Part shown: positions 8,487-18,294 of the stretch, piece by piece | How the letters are laid out: the number at the start of each line of letters is the position of its first letter | Numbering within the stretch: the stretch's first letter is position 1 | From: Pseudomonas cyclaminis | GTDB taxonomy: Bacteria; Pseudomonadota; Gammaproteobacteria; Pseudomonadales; Pseudomonadaceae | DNA length: 64,000 bases | Direction: 5' to 3' | Assembly (NCBI RefSeq): GCF_015163715.1 | Contig: NZ_JADDUM010000030.1 | Span: forward strand, 1 to 64,000 | Translations under genes and position numbers: made by a program | Notes under the pieces: generated by a model | What the model was told of the DNA's origin: nothing | The model's database searches: none | The model's input: only the letters and a program-made list of their open reading frames with translations

Positions 8487-10120
8487 TTAGACCTTGAACT
8501 GGCGCAGGAGGCCGTCCAGTTGCTCGCTCAAACCGCGCAAATGCGCGCTGGCCACACTGGACTGCTCCGCCGCCAACGCCGTGCTGTGGGACAACCCCGC
8601 CGCCTGGGTAACGTTCTGGTTGATGTCCTCCACCACATGGGCCTGTTGCAACGTGGCACTGGCAATCGACGCGTTCAGGCCGTTGAGGTTGTGCAGTGCC
8701 TGGCCGATGGCGGTAAGGCTGGCGCCGGCCTGGCCCGCTTGCTCGATGGTCAGTTGCGAGGCGCTATGGCTGTCGCTGATCACCTTGACCGCCGCTTCCG
8801 AGTGCCCTTGCAGGCGCTCGATCATCGCCTGGATTTCAGCGGTGGACTTCTGTGTGCGTTGGGCGAGCAGGCGGACTTCGTCGGCCACCACCGCAAACCC
8901 ACGGCCTTGCTCCCCGGCGCGGGCGGCTTCGATGGCGGCGTTCAGGGCCAGCAGGTTGGTCTGGTCGGCGATGGAGCGGATCACTTCCAGCACGCCACCG
9001 ATCTGGGTGCTTTCGCTGGACAGCGTGCGGATCACTTCCACGGCCTGGCTGATGGTGCTGGAGAGCTGGTCGATCTGTTGCAGGCTGCCGTCGATATTGA
9101 CCTGGCCTTGTTGCGCCTGGGCCTGGGCATCGCGCATTTCGCTGGCGGCATGTTCCGCGTTCTTGGCCACGTCCTGCACGCCGTAAGTGACTTCGTTGAT
9201 GGCAGTGGCCACCAGCTCCATCTGTTGCGACTGCTGCTGGCTGCGGTCGTGGGCCTGGCTGGCGTTGTTGCCCAGCTCGGTAGAGGACTGGCCCAAGGCG
9301 TTGGCGCACACCTGCAACTGACTCACCACCTGGCGCAGCTTGGCGGTGAAGCTGTTGAAGTGCTGGGACAGTTGGGTGACTTCGTCACGGCCGTGGGTGT
9401 CGAGACTGCGGGTCAGGTCGCTTTCGCCGCTGGCGATATTGCCCATGGCGTTCACCGCCGCCTGCAACGGACGCACGATGCTGCGCGCAATCAGCGACAC
9501 CAGCAGACCCATCACCAGCGCAATGACCAGGCCGACCACTGAAGCTTTCCAGACCTGGCCGGTGAACTCGGCCTGTACGTCGTCCACGTACACGCCGGAG
9601 CCGATAATCCAGCCCCAGGGTTCGAACAGCTGGATATAGGAAGTCTTCGCCACGGGCGCTGTGCGCCGGGCTTGGGCCAGCGATAGTTGACGATGCCGGC
9701 GCCCTTGGTCTTCGCCAGGTTCACGAACTCGTTGAACACCGCAAACCCATCGGGATCGCGGATGGCCGAGAGGTTCTGGCCATCGAGCTTGGGGTTGGCC
9801 GGGTGCATGATCATCACGGGCGTGAGGTCGTTGATCCAGAAATAGTCGTCGTGGTCGTAACGCAACCCGCGCACCGCGCTCAGGGCTTGTTTCTGGGCCG
9901 CGTCGCGAGTCATCACGCCGGTAGTTTCCAGGCCGTGATAAAACGTCAGGATCCCGCTGGCGGTCTGGACCACATGTTGGGTCTGTTGTCGCTTGGCTTG
10001 GTAAAGGTCGTCGTGGATCTGCTTGAGCATCAGCAAACCCAGGGTCAGCAGCATCAGCACGGCGACTATCAGGATCAGCCAGAGGCGTCGGCTGATCGAC
10101 ATATTGCGCAAACTGTTCAT
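8487..10120 (-). CDS. Methyl-accepting chemotaxis protein with cache-type sensor domain, frameshifted
   Basis: The intact reading would be 544 residues. It has TM1 near residues 10-32 ([20 protein letters not shown]), then a periplasmic single-cache domain ([20 protein letters not shown]). TM2 ([20 protein letters not shown]) is followed by HAMP and a signalling tip ([20 protein letters not shown]). The N-terminal third and the rest are in different frames. Adding one base at about 9653 (GCC CGG TGG to CGC CCG GTG GCG) restores [14 protein letters not shown]. The true start is ATG 10120, not a longer frame reaching 10232. The ligand is unknown. Such cache domains often sense small organic acids. 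Confidence 0.88.
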
Positions 10121-10352
10121 CGTCCTGGCACTCCGGGCTTTTTATAATTGTGGGCGTCGCATCGACTTTTACGCCTTGTCTGATAGGCTTTCGGCCTGTA
10201 ATCGGAAAACCTGAGTACTGCCTGATTTTCACAGCATTTTTGCAGGCCGGTGTTGACCATCATCAACATTGGGCCTTCAGCGCGCGCGTCGTCAGTGAAC
10301 CATTAAAAAAGACTAGTGAGGCATGCCACCGCGCATGACCTTTGGGGGAAGC

Positions 10353-11183
10353 ATGGATTTTTGGACCGCCATTCAGGCATTGATTCTTGGTGTAGTGGAA
10401 GGGCTGACGGAGTTCCTGCCGATTTCCAGCACCGGCCACCAGATCATTGTCGCCGACTTGATTGGCTTCGGTGGTGAGCGCTTCGAAGCGTTCAATATCA
10501 TTATCCAGTTGGGTGCCATTCTGGCCGTCGTCTGGGAGTTTCGCCGCAAGATCCTGGACGTGGTCGTCGGTTTGCCGACTCAGCGCAATGCCCAGCGTTT
10601 CACCGTGAACCTGATCATCGCCGTGCTACCGGCAGTGGTGCTGGGGGTGATTTTCGCGAACGCGATCAAGCATTACCTGTTCAACCCGATCACGGTGGCG
10701 TCCGCCTTGGTGGTGGGTGGGGTGATCATGTTGTGGGCTGAGCGGCGCGAACATACCGTGCATGCTGAAACGGTCGATGACATCACTTGGAAAGACGCCC
10801 TCAAGGTCGGCTTTGCCCAGTGCCTGGCAATGATCCCCGGTACCTCGCGCTCCGGTGCCACCATCATCGGCGGCCTGCTGTTCGGCCTGTCGCGCAAGAC
10901 GGCCACCGAGTTCTCGTTTTTCCTGGCCATGCCGACCATGGTTGGCGCGGCGCTGTACTCGGGCTACAAGTACCGCGACCTGTTCCAGCCGGCGGACCTG
11001 CCGGTGTTTGCCATCGGGTTTGTCACCTCGTTCATTTTCGCGATGATCGCGGTCAAGGGCCTGCTCAAGTTCATCGCCAGCCATAGCTACGCGGCGTTTG
11101 CCTGGTACCGCATCGGCTTTGGCCTGCTGATCCTGGCGACCTGGCAGTTCGGTTGGATCGACTGGGCGGCGGCCAAGGCATGA
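10353..11183 (+). CDS. uppP: Undecaprenyl-diphosphate phosphatase
   Basis: A 276-residue polytopic inner-membrane enzyme that dephosphorylates undecaprenyl diphosphate to recycle the peptidoglycan and O-antigen lipid carrier; it is also called BacA. Signature motifs are present: [20 protein letters not shown] near the N-terminus and [17 protein letters not shown] in the second half. ATG 10353 (MDFWTAIQ), preceded by GGGGGAAGC, is the natural start. An earlier in-frame start at 10323 would add ten residues. The stop overlaps the next gene by 4 bp. Confidence 0.96.
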   Translation: MDFWTAIQALILGVVEGLTEFLPISSTGHQIIVADLIGFGGERFEAFNIIIQLGAILAVVWEFRRKILDVVVGLPTQRNAQRFTVNLIIAVLPAVVLGVIFANAIKHYLFNPITVASALVVGGVIMLWAERREHTVHAETVDDITWKDALKVGFAQCLAMIPGTSRSGATIIGGLLFGLSRKTATEFSFFLAMPTMVGAALYSGYKYRDLFQPADLPVFAIGFVTSFIFAMIAVKGLLKFIASHSYAAFAWYRIGFGLLILATWQFGWIDWAAAKA

Positions 11184-11563
11184 GCATCCAGCACCCACGC
11201 TTGAAGGCGGCGCTCTTTGTGCTGTTGTTCGCGTCGCCGCTGTTGGGGTCGGTGCTGGTGTGGCAACGCGGCGAAACCGTGGTCCCGCTGGCGGCCTATG
11301 GCGTGGTCAGCGTGATCGCGTTTTTCCTGTACTGGAGTGACAAACGCAAGGCGCAGACCGACAGCTGGCGCACCCCGGAAAACATCCTCCACGCTGTGGA
11401 GCTGGCGGGCGGTTGGCCGGGGGCTTTGATTGCCCAGCAGGTGTTCCGGCACAAGACACGCAAAGTGTCTTTCCAGGTGCTGTTCTGGGCGATTGTGCTG
11501 CTGCACCAGGTGTTCTGGTTGGACCAGTTGTTCCTCGGCGGCACGTTGCTGTCAGTCCTCTAG
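11180..11563 (+). CDS. DUF1294-family membrane protein
   Basis: A 127-residue small inner-membrane protein with hydrophobic helices near residues 9-27 and 34-50. The DUF1294 core is present ([20 protein letters not shown], then [25 protein letters not shown]), with a final hydrophobic helix. The start at 11180 overlaps the uppP stop (ATGA), so it is co-translated with uppP. The biochemical function of this family is not known. Confidence 0.85.
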   Translation: MSIQHPRLKAALFVLLFASPLLGSVLVWQRGETVVPLAAYGVVSVIAFFLYWSDKRKAQTDSWRTPENILHAVELAGGWPGALIAQQVFRHKTRKVSFQVLFWAIVLLHQVFWLDQLFLGGTLLSVL

Positions 11564-11908
11564 CAACAAGCCGATCTGCGTGCGCTTGGGCAATTTGCTC
11601 ACCACCAATTGGTGGGAGCGCTGCAACAAGCCTCGCAGTTCCTCGGCGCCCAGCGGGTAGGGTGTGTTCATGATGATCCACTGCGCACGGGCCAGGTACG
11701 GCGCGGGGTGGATGCCGGGACGGTCGACGTGGCCCAGGAACAGCTCCTTGTCGACCTTGAACGCCAGCGAATCACCGCGCAGGTTTTGCAGGGCGAACAT
11801 CTTGTTGCCGGCAATCGAGAACACCCGCACGCCGCCCCATTTATAGTCCTCCCGCGCACCCGGCAGGCTCAGGCAAAAGGTGGCGACTTGCGCTTCGGTC
11901 ATTTTCAT
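11552..11908 (-). CDS. MmcQ/YjbR-family protein
   Basis: A 118-residue cytosolic protein of the YjbR double-wing fold, with the characteristic pattern LPGAREDYKWG, then KMFAL, then PAPYLARAQWI and the tail LVVSKLPKRTQ. Members are usually annotated as DNA-binding but the role is undefined. Its ATG overlaps the stop of the LysR gene (ATGA), so they share a transcript. The 3' end runs 12 bp into the convergent DUF1294 gene. Confidence 0.85.
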   Translation of the reverse strand: MKMTEAQVATFCLSLPGAREDYKWGGVRVFSIAGNKMFALQNLRGDSLAFKVDKELFLGHVDRPGIHPAPYLARAQWIIMNTPYPLGAEELRGLLQRSHQLVVSKLPKRTQIGLLLED

Positions 11909-12813
11909 AGCAGACGGTCTCCGCAGCTTTTAAAGCCTTCTTCCAGGTAATCGATCCAGGCACGAATGGCCGGCAGCACGCCGCGCCGGTGCGGGTACAC
12001 CGCCTGTAACCAGCCGCCCGGCAGTGACCATTGCGGCAGCAGTTGCACCAAGTGGCCGTTGGCCAATTCTTCCTCGCAATACATCATCGGCAGCACGGTG
12101 AAGCCCAGGCCCATGATGGCACTGGCCTTGCGCACGTTGAAGTCATCCACGCCCAGGCGCGCTTCCATGATCAGGTCGTGGGGGTTGCCCTGTGGGTCGA
12201 TGATGCGTTGGTGCACCATACGATCCGCCTCCAGCGCGCCGAGTATCGGCAACTGCTTGAGGTCATCAAGTGTGCTGATGTGGCGGCCTTGCAGGAAGTT
12301 CGGGCTGGCAACCAGGGCCGTCTGGGCCGGGCGCAGGCGCTTGGTGACCAGCAGCGGGTCTTCATCCCCCAACTCGCGAACACGCAACGCCACATCGATG
12401 CCTTCGGCCACCAGATCGACGCGGCGGTTGACCAGGGTCATTTCCAGCTGAACCTGAGGATGCGCGGCGAGAAATCCAGCGACCACATCCGGCATGATGT
12501 TCTGTGCCAACCCCACCGGGCATGTCACCCGCAACCGGCCACGGGGCTCGCTGGACATGCTGGCCACGGCCTCATCGGCCATCTCGGCTTCCAGCAGCAT
12601 TGCCTGGCAGTGGCGCAGGTAGCGCTCGCCGACGGCGGTGAGGGTCAGCTGGCGCGTGGTGCGTTGCAGCAGGCGGGCGCCCAGGCGTTCTTCCAGCTCG
12701 GCAATCCGCCTCGACAGCCGCGACTTGGGAATGCCCAGCAGCCGACCAGCGGCCGCGAAACCGCCGGCTTCGACGACTTTGGCGAAATAGTAGAGATCGT
12801 TGAGGTCTTGCAT
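11905..12813 (-). CDS. LysR-family transcriptional regulator
   Basis: A 302-residue LysR regulator. The N-terminal winged helix (YYFAKVVEAGGFAAAGRLLG, then RLSRRIAELEERLGARLLQR) is followed by a periplasmic-binding-protein-like effector domain. It is divergent from azoR, with a TTGTCC-N8-GGACAA palindrome between them at 12824-12843, so control of azoR and of itself is likely. Such LysR-azoreductase pairs usually respond to quinones or electrophiles. That is inference here. Confidence 0.92.
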   Translation of the reverse strand: MQDLNDLYYFAKVVEAGGFAAAGRLLGIPKSRLSRRIAELEERLGARLLQRTTRQLTLTAVGERYLRHCQAMLLEAEMADEAVASMSSEPRGRLRVTCPVGLAQNIMPDVVAGFLAAHPQVQLEMTLVNRRVDLVAEGIDVALRVRELGDEDPLLVTKRLRPAQTALVASPNFLQGRHISTLDDLKQLPILGALEADRMVHQRIIDPQGNPHDLIMEARLGVDDFNVRKASAIMGLGFTVLPMMYCEEELANGHLVQLLPQWSLPGGWLQAVYPHRRGVLPAIRAWIDYLEEGFKSCGDRLL

Positions 12814-12823
12814 GGCGCGCCTA

Positions 12824-12843
12824 TTGTCCTGTCAGTGGGACAA
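12824..12843. promoter_or_regulatory. Palindromic LysR-type operator candidate
   Basis: TTGTCCTGTCAGTGGGACAA has perfect 6-bp arms around 8 bp and fits the T-N11-A pattern of LysR boxes. It lies 10 bp upstream of the lysR start and about 95 bp upstream of azoR. Confidence 0.5.
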
Positions 12844-12938
12844 ACTATCGCATTACAGGCGGCTTATCGAGTATTGGTTTCATGCGTAGCATCACCACCA
12901 TCTGATCGCCACTGTCGATCCCACCTCGGAGATCCATC

Positions 12939-13550
12939 ATGAAACTGTTGCATATCGATTCCAGCATCCTCGGCGACAACTCCGCTTCCCGTCAGCTCAG
13001 CGCCGGTGTGGTGAAGGCCTGGCAAGCGGCCGAGCCGGGTGTGGAAGTGACTTACCGTGACCTGGCCAGCGACGCGATCAACCACTTCTCCGGCGCCACC
13101 CTGGGCGCGTTGGGCACCGCCGCTGACCTGCGCGACGCTGCGCAAAAGCACGAAGCTGAACTGAGCGCTTCGTCCCTGGCTGAATTCCTCGCTGCCGACG
13201 CCATTGTGGTGGGTGCGCCGATGTACAACTTCACCATCCCGACCCAGCTGAAAGCCTGGATCGACCGTATCGCCGTCGCCGGTCAGACGTTCCGTTACAC
13301 CGAAGCCGGTCCGGAAGGCCTGTGCGGTAACAAGAAAGTCATCATCGTATCCACCGCTGGCGGCTTGCATGCTGGTCAAGCGTCGGGCGCGGCCCATGAA
13401 GGCTACCTGAAACTGCTGTTCGGCTTCCTCGGCATCACCAACATCGAAATTGTGCGGGCCGAAGGCCTGGCTTACGGTGATGAAGTACGCAGCAAGTCCC
13501 TGAGCGACGCTAACGTACTGATCAACGATCAATTGTTCGCCGCCGCGTAA
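12939..13550 (+). CDS. azoR: FMN-dependent NADH-azoreductase
   Basis: A 203-residue flavodoxin-fold reductase that uses NADH to reduce azo dyes and quinones by two electrons. The N-terminus [20 protein letters not shown] holds the FMN-phosphate loop. The FMN-contacting [21 protein letters not shown] and STAGGLH segments follow. Length is typical of the family. It is followed by a strong hairpin with a T-run. Expression is probably controlled by the divergent LysR protein. Confidence 0.95.
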   Translation: MKLLHIDSSILGDNSASRQLSAGVVKAWQAAEPGVEVTYRDLASDAINHFSGATLGALGTAADLRDAAQKHEAELSASSLAEFLAADAIVVGAPMYNFTIPTQLKAWIDRIAVAGQTFRYTEAGPEGLCGNKKVIIVSTAGGLHAGQASGAAHEGYLKLLFGFLGITNIEIVRAEGLAYGDEVRSKSLSDANVLINDQLFAAA

Positions 13551-13602
13551 AACGTATGTAAATATCGCCTTTCCTCGGTTTCAATCTGAAGCCGAGCGCC
13601 TA

Positions 13603-13650
13603 AACTCTGTATTCTGTTTGCCTGAACGCGACCGGAATACGGAGTTTTTT
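13603..13650 (+). terminator. Rho-independent terminator after azoR
   Basis: AACTCTGTATTC (13603-13614) pairs with GAATACGGAGTT (13635-13646), with one T-G wobble, and is followed by TTTTTT. The loop is about 20 nt. Confidence 0.65.
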
Positions 13651-13761
13651 CGTTTCTCCGCTGTCTCCTTTGATGTGGCCCAGGTTGTGCAAGCATGGGT
13701 TCAATACCCTGGACTTTTCATTCGACATGTCGGTTCTCACGCAGCAAAGGTGGACATCCCC

Positions 13762-14799
13762 ATGATGCGTCTTTGTGCTGTTCTGGTTCTTTCCCTGCTC
13801 GGCGGCCTGATTTCAGTGCACGCCGCGCCCGCGCCGCACCCCCATTGGAGTGTCGGCTTTCATCGCATGACGTTTCTTGATCCGCTCGACCTGCAGCCCA
13901 TGAAAGCCGTGGCGTTCTACCCGTCTACCGGCCTAGAGCACACCACGCAGTTGGGCGCCTATCACGTCGCCGCCACCGAAGATTCCAGGATTGCCATCGG
14001 CCGTTTCCCGATGCTGATGCTGTCCCATGGCAACACCGGCACGCCTTTGGCCCTGCATGACCTGGCCACATCCCTGGCGCGTAAAGGTTTTGTGGTGGTG
14101 GCGGTGCTGCACCCCGGCGACAACTACAAGGACCACAGCCGTCTGGGCACGCTGAGCAATCTGTATGGACGGCCGATCCAGATTTCCGAAGCGATCACCG
14201 CTACCTTGGCGGACCCGATGCTGTCGCCGTTTGTTGATATTGACCAGGTGGGCGTGATCGGCTATTCCGCCGGGGGTGAAACCGCGCTGATCCTCGCCGG
14301 CGCCAAGCCTGATTTCGACCGCCTGCGCCGCTATTGCCAGGAACGCCCGGAAGACCGCGACGCCTGCACTACCAAAGGCGAGCTGGTGGTGGACCGTGAC
14401 GACTTGCAGCCGCAATCCGACCCGCGTATCCACGCCTTGATGCTGATGGCGCCACTGAGCCTGATGTTCGGCCGTCACACCTTGGCCGATGTGCATGTGC
14501 CAGTGCTGCTCTACAGCGGCGACGGTGACAAGCTGGTGGCCGTGGACAAGAACGCCGAGGCCCTGGCGCGCAAATTGCCTGATCCGCCGAATTTCAAGCT
14601 GCTGGCCGGGGCAGGGCACTTCGTGTTCATGGCGCCGTGCGACAGCGACCAGTTGGCCGCCATGCCGGCCATCTGCACCGACGCTGATGGTGTCGACCGC
14701 GAAGGCATCCACCGCGACCTGATCTCGGAAGCCGGGCGCTTTTTCACCCGCACCCTCGGCCAGGCCACGCGTGCCGGTCTGCAGACCGCTGATCAGTAA
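13762..14799 (+). CDS. Secreted alpha/beta hydrolase (dienelactone-hydrolase / PAF-acetylhydrolase-like)
   Basis: About 345 residues. It has a signal peptide (MMRLCAVLVLSLLGGLISVH, cleavage near HAA-PAP) and an alpha/beta-hydrolase core. The strand-loop LMLSHGNTGTP is the oxyanion region. GYSAGGE carries the nucleophile serine and GHFVFMAP the catalytic histidine. The reading frame extends upstream to 13618, but the hydrophobic leader starting at the tandem ATGs 13762/13765 marks the real start. The enzyme should be periplasmic, with an unknown ester substrate. It converges on an MFS gene, overlapping its restored 3' end by about 7 bp. Confidence 0.75.
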   Translation: MMRLCAVLVLSLLGGLISVHAAPAPHPHWSVGFHRMTFLDPLDLQPMKAVAFYPSTGLEHTTQLGAYHVAATEDSRIAIGRFPMLMLSHGNTGTPLALHDLATSLARKGFVVVAVLHPGDNYKDHSRLGTLSNLYGRPIQISEAITATLADPMLSPFVDIDQVGVIGYSAGGETALILAGAKPDFDRLRRYCQERPEDRDACTTKGELVVDRDDLQPQSDPRIHALMLMAPLSLMFGRHTLADVHVPVLLYSGDGDKLVAVDKNAEALARKLPDPPNFKLLAGAGHFVFMAPCDSDQLAAMPAICTDADGVDREGIHRDLISEAGRFFTRTLGQATRAGLQTADQ

Positions 14800-15967
14800 G
14801 CGCGGCGCTTAAGCAGCAAGGTCACGCCCAGCGCTGTGACCGACAGCAATGCCGCGCAAAAGAAGATCCAGCCGTACCCCAGGTTCAGCGCCACAAAACC
14901 CATCAACGCCCGGCAATCGCCAGGGCCAGGTCAAAAAACACCGCATATGCACTCAAGCCAGCGCCACGGCTGCTGTTGGGCACTTGTTTGATGGCTTCTA
15001 CACCCAGTGCGGGATACACCAGCGACAGGCCAAAACCCGTCAGTCCAGCGCCGATGAGCGCCACGCCGGTGGACGGCGCCAGCCACAACAAGGTGAGGCC
15101 GAAGGTCTCGATAACCATGCACGCGATGGCGGCGTTGAACCCGCCAAAGCGGCTGATCGCCGAGATAAACACCAGGCGCGACAGAATAAAGCACACGCCA
15201 AACACCGAGAGGCAGTACGCCGCGCCTTCCCAGCCGCGATTGAGGTAGTAGAGGGTAATAAAGGTGGTCAGCGTGCCGTAGCCAATCGAAGACAGGCACA
15301 AGCTGGCCCCAAATGGCGCGATACGCCCAAACACTGCCCAGAATGGCAGGCGTTCGCCGCGCACCACCGGTACCGAGGGCTTGTTGCGGATCAGCGCCAG
15401 GCCGAGTGCCGCGAGCACGGCCAGGGCAATCCCGAGGCTGTTGTAGCCATACTCGGCCACCATCACCACCCCCAGCGGTGCACCGATGGCGATGGCGCCA
15501 TAGGACGCAATGCCATTCCATGAAATCGACCGCGCCGTGTGCTCTGCGCCAACCTGGCCCATGCACCAACTGATGGTGCCTACGCCGATCAGGCCTTGGG
15601 CCACGCCCAGCAACAGCCTCGCGACGATCAGAATGCCCAGGCTCAAGCTGGGCATACTTTCCAGCAGCGTCGCGAAAAAGGTCAGCACACCGCTGACCAA
15701 AATACCCGCCAGCCCCAGCACAATTGCCCGTTTGGTGCCGACGTTGTCCGACATCCGCCCAGCCATGGGGCGGCTGAGCAGGGTCGCCAGATACTGCGAA
15801 CCGATGGTAATCCCAGCCACCACGGCGCTGAACCCGAGTTGTTCATGCACGTAGCCGGGGATGACCGCAATCGGCAGGCCGATGCAGATAAAAGCAATGA
15901 AGGTATAGAAGACGATGGAGACGATCTGCAGGGTGATCGACAGGGAAGAGGGGGCGGCGGCTGACAT
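14793..15967 (-). CDS. MFS transporter of the YhhS/UPF0226 type, frameshifted near its end
   Basis: Twelve-helix major facilitator protein, restored length about 391 residues. The helix 2-3 loop motif RPMAGRMSDNVGTKRA is intact. The continuous frame stops at 14903 after DLALAIAGR. Adding one G on the plus strand at about 14908 turns this into AIAGPLMGFVALNLG and adds the expected last two helices, ending LLLKRRAY at 14793. I start at ATG 15967 (MSAAAPSS) rather than the codon at 16003. The substrate is unknown; YhhS relatives are linked to efflux of small molecules. Confidence 0.8.
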
Positions 15968-16063
15968 GGGCACTCGTTCGCGGGCGGGCGGTGAGGGCAT
16001 CATGGCAAGGGCGTGGGGGAAAAGGAAGCAGCCTAACTATTAATGATAGCGCTCAATCAAACG

Positions 16064-16092
16064 CAAAAAGCCCTGTCACAGTGGACAGGGCT
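16064..16092 (-). terminator. Rho-independent terminator for ybiT
   Basis: Read on the minus strand, AGCCCTGTC and GACAGGGCT form a 9-bp stem around CACTGT, followed by TTTTT. It sits about 40 bp after the ybiT stop. Confidence 0.8.
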
Positions 16093-16130
16093 CTATCTTG
16101 CTGCTTGTAGCTAACAGCTGATCGCTGTTC

Positions 16131-17717
16131 TTAAAACACCACGCCTTGGCTACGCAGGTAGTCATCGTAGGTGCCGCTGAAGTCGATCACGCCATCGGCG
16201 CTCAACTCGATGATGCGGGTAGCCAGGGACGATACGAACTCGCGGTCGTGGCTGACAAAGATCAGCGTGCCCGGGTAGTTTTCCAGCGCCAGGTTCAGCG
16301 CCTCGATGGATTCCATGTCCAAGTGGTTGGTCGGTTCGTCCATGATCAGCACGTTCGGCTTTTGCAGGATCAGCTTGCCGAACAGCATGCGACCTTGCTC
16401 ACCACCGGAGATCACCTTGACCGACTTGAGGATCTCGTCGTTGGAGAACAGCATGCGGCCCAGCGTTCCGCGAATCATCTGCTCGCCCTGAGTCCACTGG
16501 CCCATCCAGTCGAACAGGGTGACGTCGTCTTCGAAGTCGTGCGCGTGATCCTGGGCGTAGTAGCCCAGTTCTGCCGCGTCGGTCCATTTGATGCTGCCTG
16601 CGTCCGGGGTCAATTCGTTGACCAGGGTGCGCAACAGGGTGGTCTTGCCGATACCGTTCGGGCCGATGATCGCCACGCGCTCGCCGGCTTCAACCTGGAA
16701 GCTGAAATCCTTGAACAGCGGCTTGCCGTCGAAACCCTTGGCCATTTTTTCGACCATGACAGCCTGGCGGTGCAGTTTCTTGTTCTGATCGAAACGGATG
16801 AACGGGCTCACACGGCTCGAAGGCTTGACCTCGGCCAGCTGGATCTTGTCGATCGCCTTGGCACGGGAAGTCGCCTGCTTGGCTTTCGAGGCGTTGGCCG
16901 AGAAGCGGCTGACGAAGGATTGCAGCTCGGAGATCTGCGCCTTCTTCTTGGCGTTGTCCGACAGCAGCTGCTCGCGGGACTGGGTCGCCACGGTCATGTA
17001 CTCGTCGTAGTTGCCCGGGAACAGGCGCAGCTCGCCGTAGTCCAGGTCAGCCATGTGGGTGCATACGCTGTTCAGGAAGTGACGGTCGTGAGAGATGATG
17101 ATCATCAGGCTGTTACGCTGGGTCAGGATGTTTTCCAGCCAGCGGATGGTGTTGATGTCCAAGTGGTTGGTCGGTTCGTCGAGCAACAGCACTTCAGGAT
17201 CGGAGAACAGCGCCTGGGCCAGCAATACGCGCAGCTTCCAGCCTGGGGACACTTCGCTCATCGGGCCGAAGTGCTGTTCCAGGGGAATGCCCAGGCCCAG
17301 CAGCAGCTCGCCGGCACGGGACTCGGCGGTGTAGCCGTCCATCTCGGCGAACTCGGTTTCCAGCTCGGCCACGGCCATGCCGTCGTCTTCGCTCATTTCC
17401 GGCAGCGAGTAGATACGGTCGCGCTCGGCCTTGACCTTCCACAGCTCCTCGTGGCCCATGATCACGGTGTCGAGCACAGTGAATTCTTCATAGGCGAACT
17501 GGTCCTGGCGCAGTTTACCCAGGCGTACATTCGGCTCCAGCATGACCTGGCCGCCCGACGGATCGAGATCGCCGCCGAGGATTTTCATGAAGGTCGACTT
17601 GCCGCAACCGTTGGCACCGATCAAACCATACCGGTTGCCGGCGCCGAACTTGACCGAGACGTTCTCAAAGAGCGGCTTGGCGCCGAACTGCATGGTGATG
17701 TTAGCTGTGGAGATCAA
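16131..17717 (-). CDS. ybiT: ABC-F family ribosome-associated ATPase YbiT
   Basis: A 528-residue cytosolic twin-ATPase. The first domain has Walker [10 protein letters not shown], signature SPGWKLR and Walker [15 protein letters not shown] charged inter-domain linker, the tRNA-interaction region of ABC-F proteins, covers roughly residues 245-320. The second domain has [16 protein letters not shown] and [13 protein letters not shown]. There are no membrane segments. The unusual first signature, with PGWKLR in place of GGE, is typical of YbiT and its close relatives. The protein is expected to act on ribosomes at the E site. It is a single-gene unit with its own terminator. Confidence 0.92.
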   Translation of the reverse strand: MISTANITMQFGAKPLFENVSVKFGAGNRYGLIGANGCGKSTFMKILGGDLDPSGGQVMLEPNVRLGKLRQDQFAYEEFTVLDTVIMGHEELWKVKAERDRIYSLPEMSEDDGMAVAELETEFAEMDGYTAESRAGELLLGLGIPLEQHFGPMSEVSPGWKLRVLLAQALFSDPEVLLLDEPTNHLDINTIRWLENILTQRNSLMIIISHDRHFLNSVCTHMADLDYGELRLFPGNYDEYMTVATQSREQLLSDNAKKKAQISELQSFVSRFSANASKAKQATSRAKAIDKIQLAEVKPSSRVSPFIRFDQNKKLHRQAVMVEKMAKGFDGKPLFKDFSFQVEAGERVAIIGPNGIGKTTLLRTLVNELTPDAGSIKWTDAAELGYYAQDHAHDFEDDVTLFDWMGQWTQGEQMIRGTLGRMLFSNDEILKSVKVISGGEQGRMLFGKLILQKPNVLIMDEPTNHLDMESIEALNLALENYPGTLIFVSHDREFVSSLATRIIELSADGVIDFSGTYDDYLRSQGVVF

Positions 17718-18047
17718 TTACTTTACCTATCAATGGGTTGCGAGCGTGGCAGCAGGCGCCGTCAGGCATGCATCAACAGCGACATCAAGGCGCGAAACCC
17801 GGTCGCTGAGCAAAAAAATGGGGATGTGTGTTGGAATTTGGCGCGCATTGTCGCATATGTGAGGCGACAGTTGTATGGCAGAGAACGACGGGTGTTCAGA
17901 GCCCTGTAAAGCTGGAATCCACTCCTCGTGCGGGTCGGCGGTCTGTTTCAGGTATTTCGCCATTCGTCTAATGCCCGGCACTTGTTCCGGCCTGCCGCCT
18001 CACAGCTTTAAGCGCGGATATCCCGAGCCTAAGAACGGAGAGCCAGC
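17718..18047. other. Intergenic region, 330 bp
   Basis: Divergent spacer between ybiT (minus) and a small acidic ORF (plus). No conserved coding sequence, RNA gene or clear palindrome was seen. It must hold both promoters. A Shine-Dalgarno-like GGAGAG lies 8 bp before the small gene's ATG. Confidence 0.4.
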
Positions 18048-18245
18048 ATGGACATCAATGAGAACGCCCCAGGCAATCTTTCACAGCAGGCCGTAACGCG
18101 CGGCACAGATAATGAGACAGGGCACGACCCGAGAAATGATGAGGACTCTATCCCTCTACCGCCGGACGATGATGCACCGCTGGAAGAGGACATGTCCGAT
18201 GTCGATGCTGCCGATTCGGTCGCCAGCGAGCATCCCGACAACTGA
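18048..18245 (+). CDS. Small acidic hypothetical protein
   Basis: 65 residues, strongly acidic and probably disordered, with runs such as LPPDDDAPLEEDMSDVDAAD. I keep it as a gene because it has a good GGAGAGCCAGC ribosome-binding site, an ATG start and a terminator hairpin directly after the stop. No family is recognised and no function is proposed. Confidence 0.6.
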   Translation: MDINENAPGNLSQQAVTRGTDNETGHDPRNDEDSIPLPPDDDAPLEEDMSDVDAADSVASEHPDN

Positions 18246-18262
18246 ATATGTGTCGAGTAACG

Positions 18263-18287
18263 AACCCGGCCAGGCGCCGGGTTTTCT
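18263..18287 (+). terminator. Rho-independent terminator
   Basis: ACCCGGC (18264-18270) and GCCGGGT (18276-18282) enclose a 5-nt loop and are followed by TTTT. It ends the small acidic gene, just before the convergent MFS gene. Confidence 0.75.
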
Positions 18288-18294
18288 GTATCCA

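Noticed and set aside
7956-9542. 528-codon open frame on plus across pnuC and the chemoreceptor
   Set aside because: It spans the antisense of two real genes and their spacer. No domain.
16146-17909. 587-codon open frame on plus opposite ybiT
   Set aside because: It is the antisense of a well-conserved ABC-F gene and its length comes from GC-rich codon bias. It has no recognisable domain.
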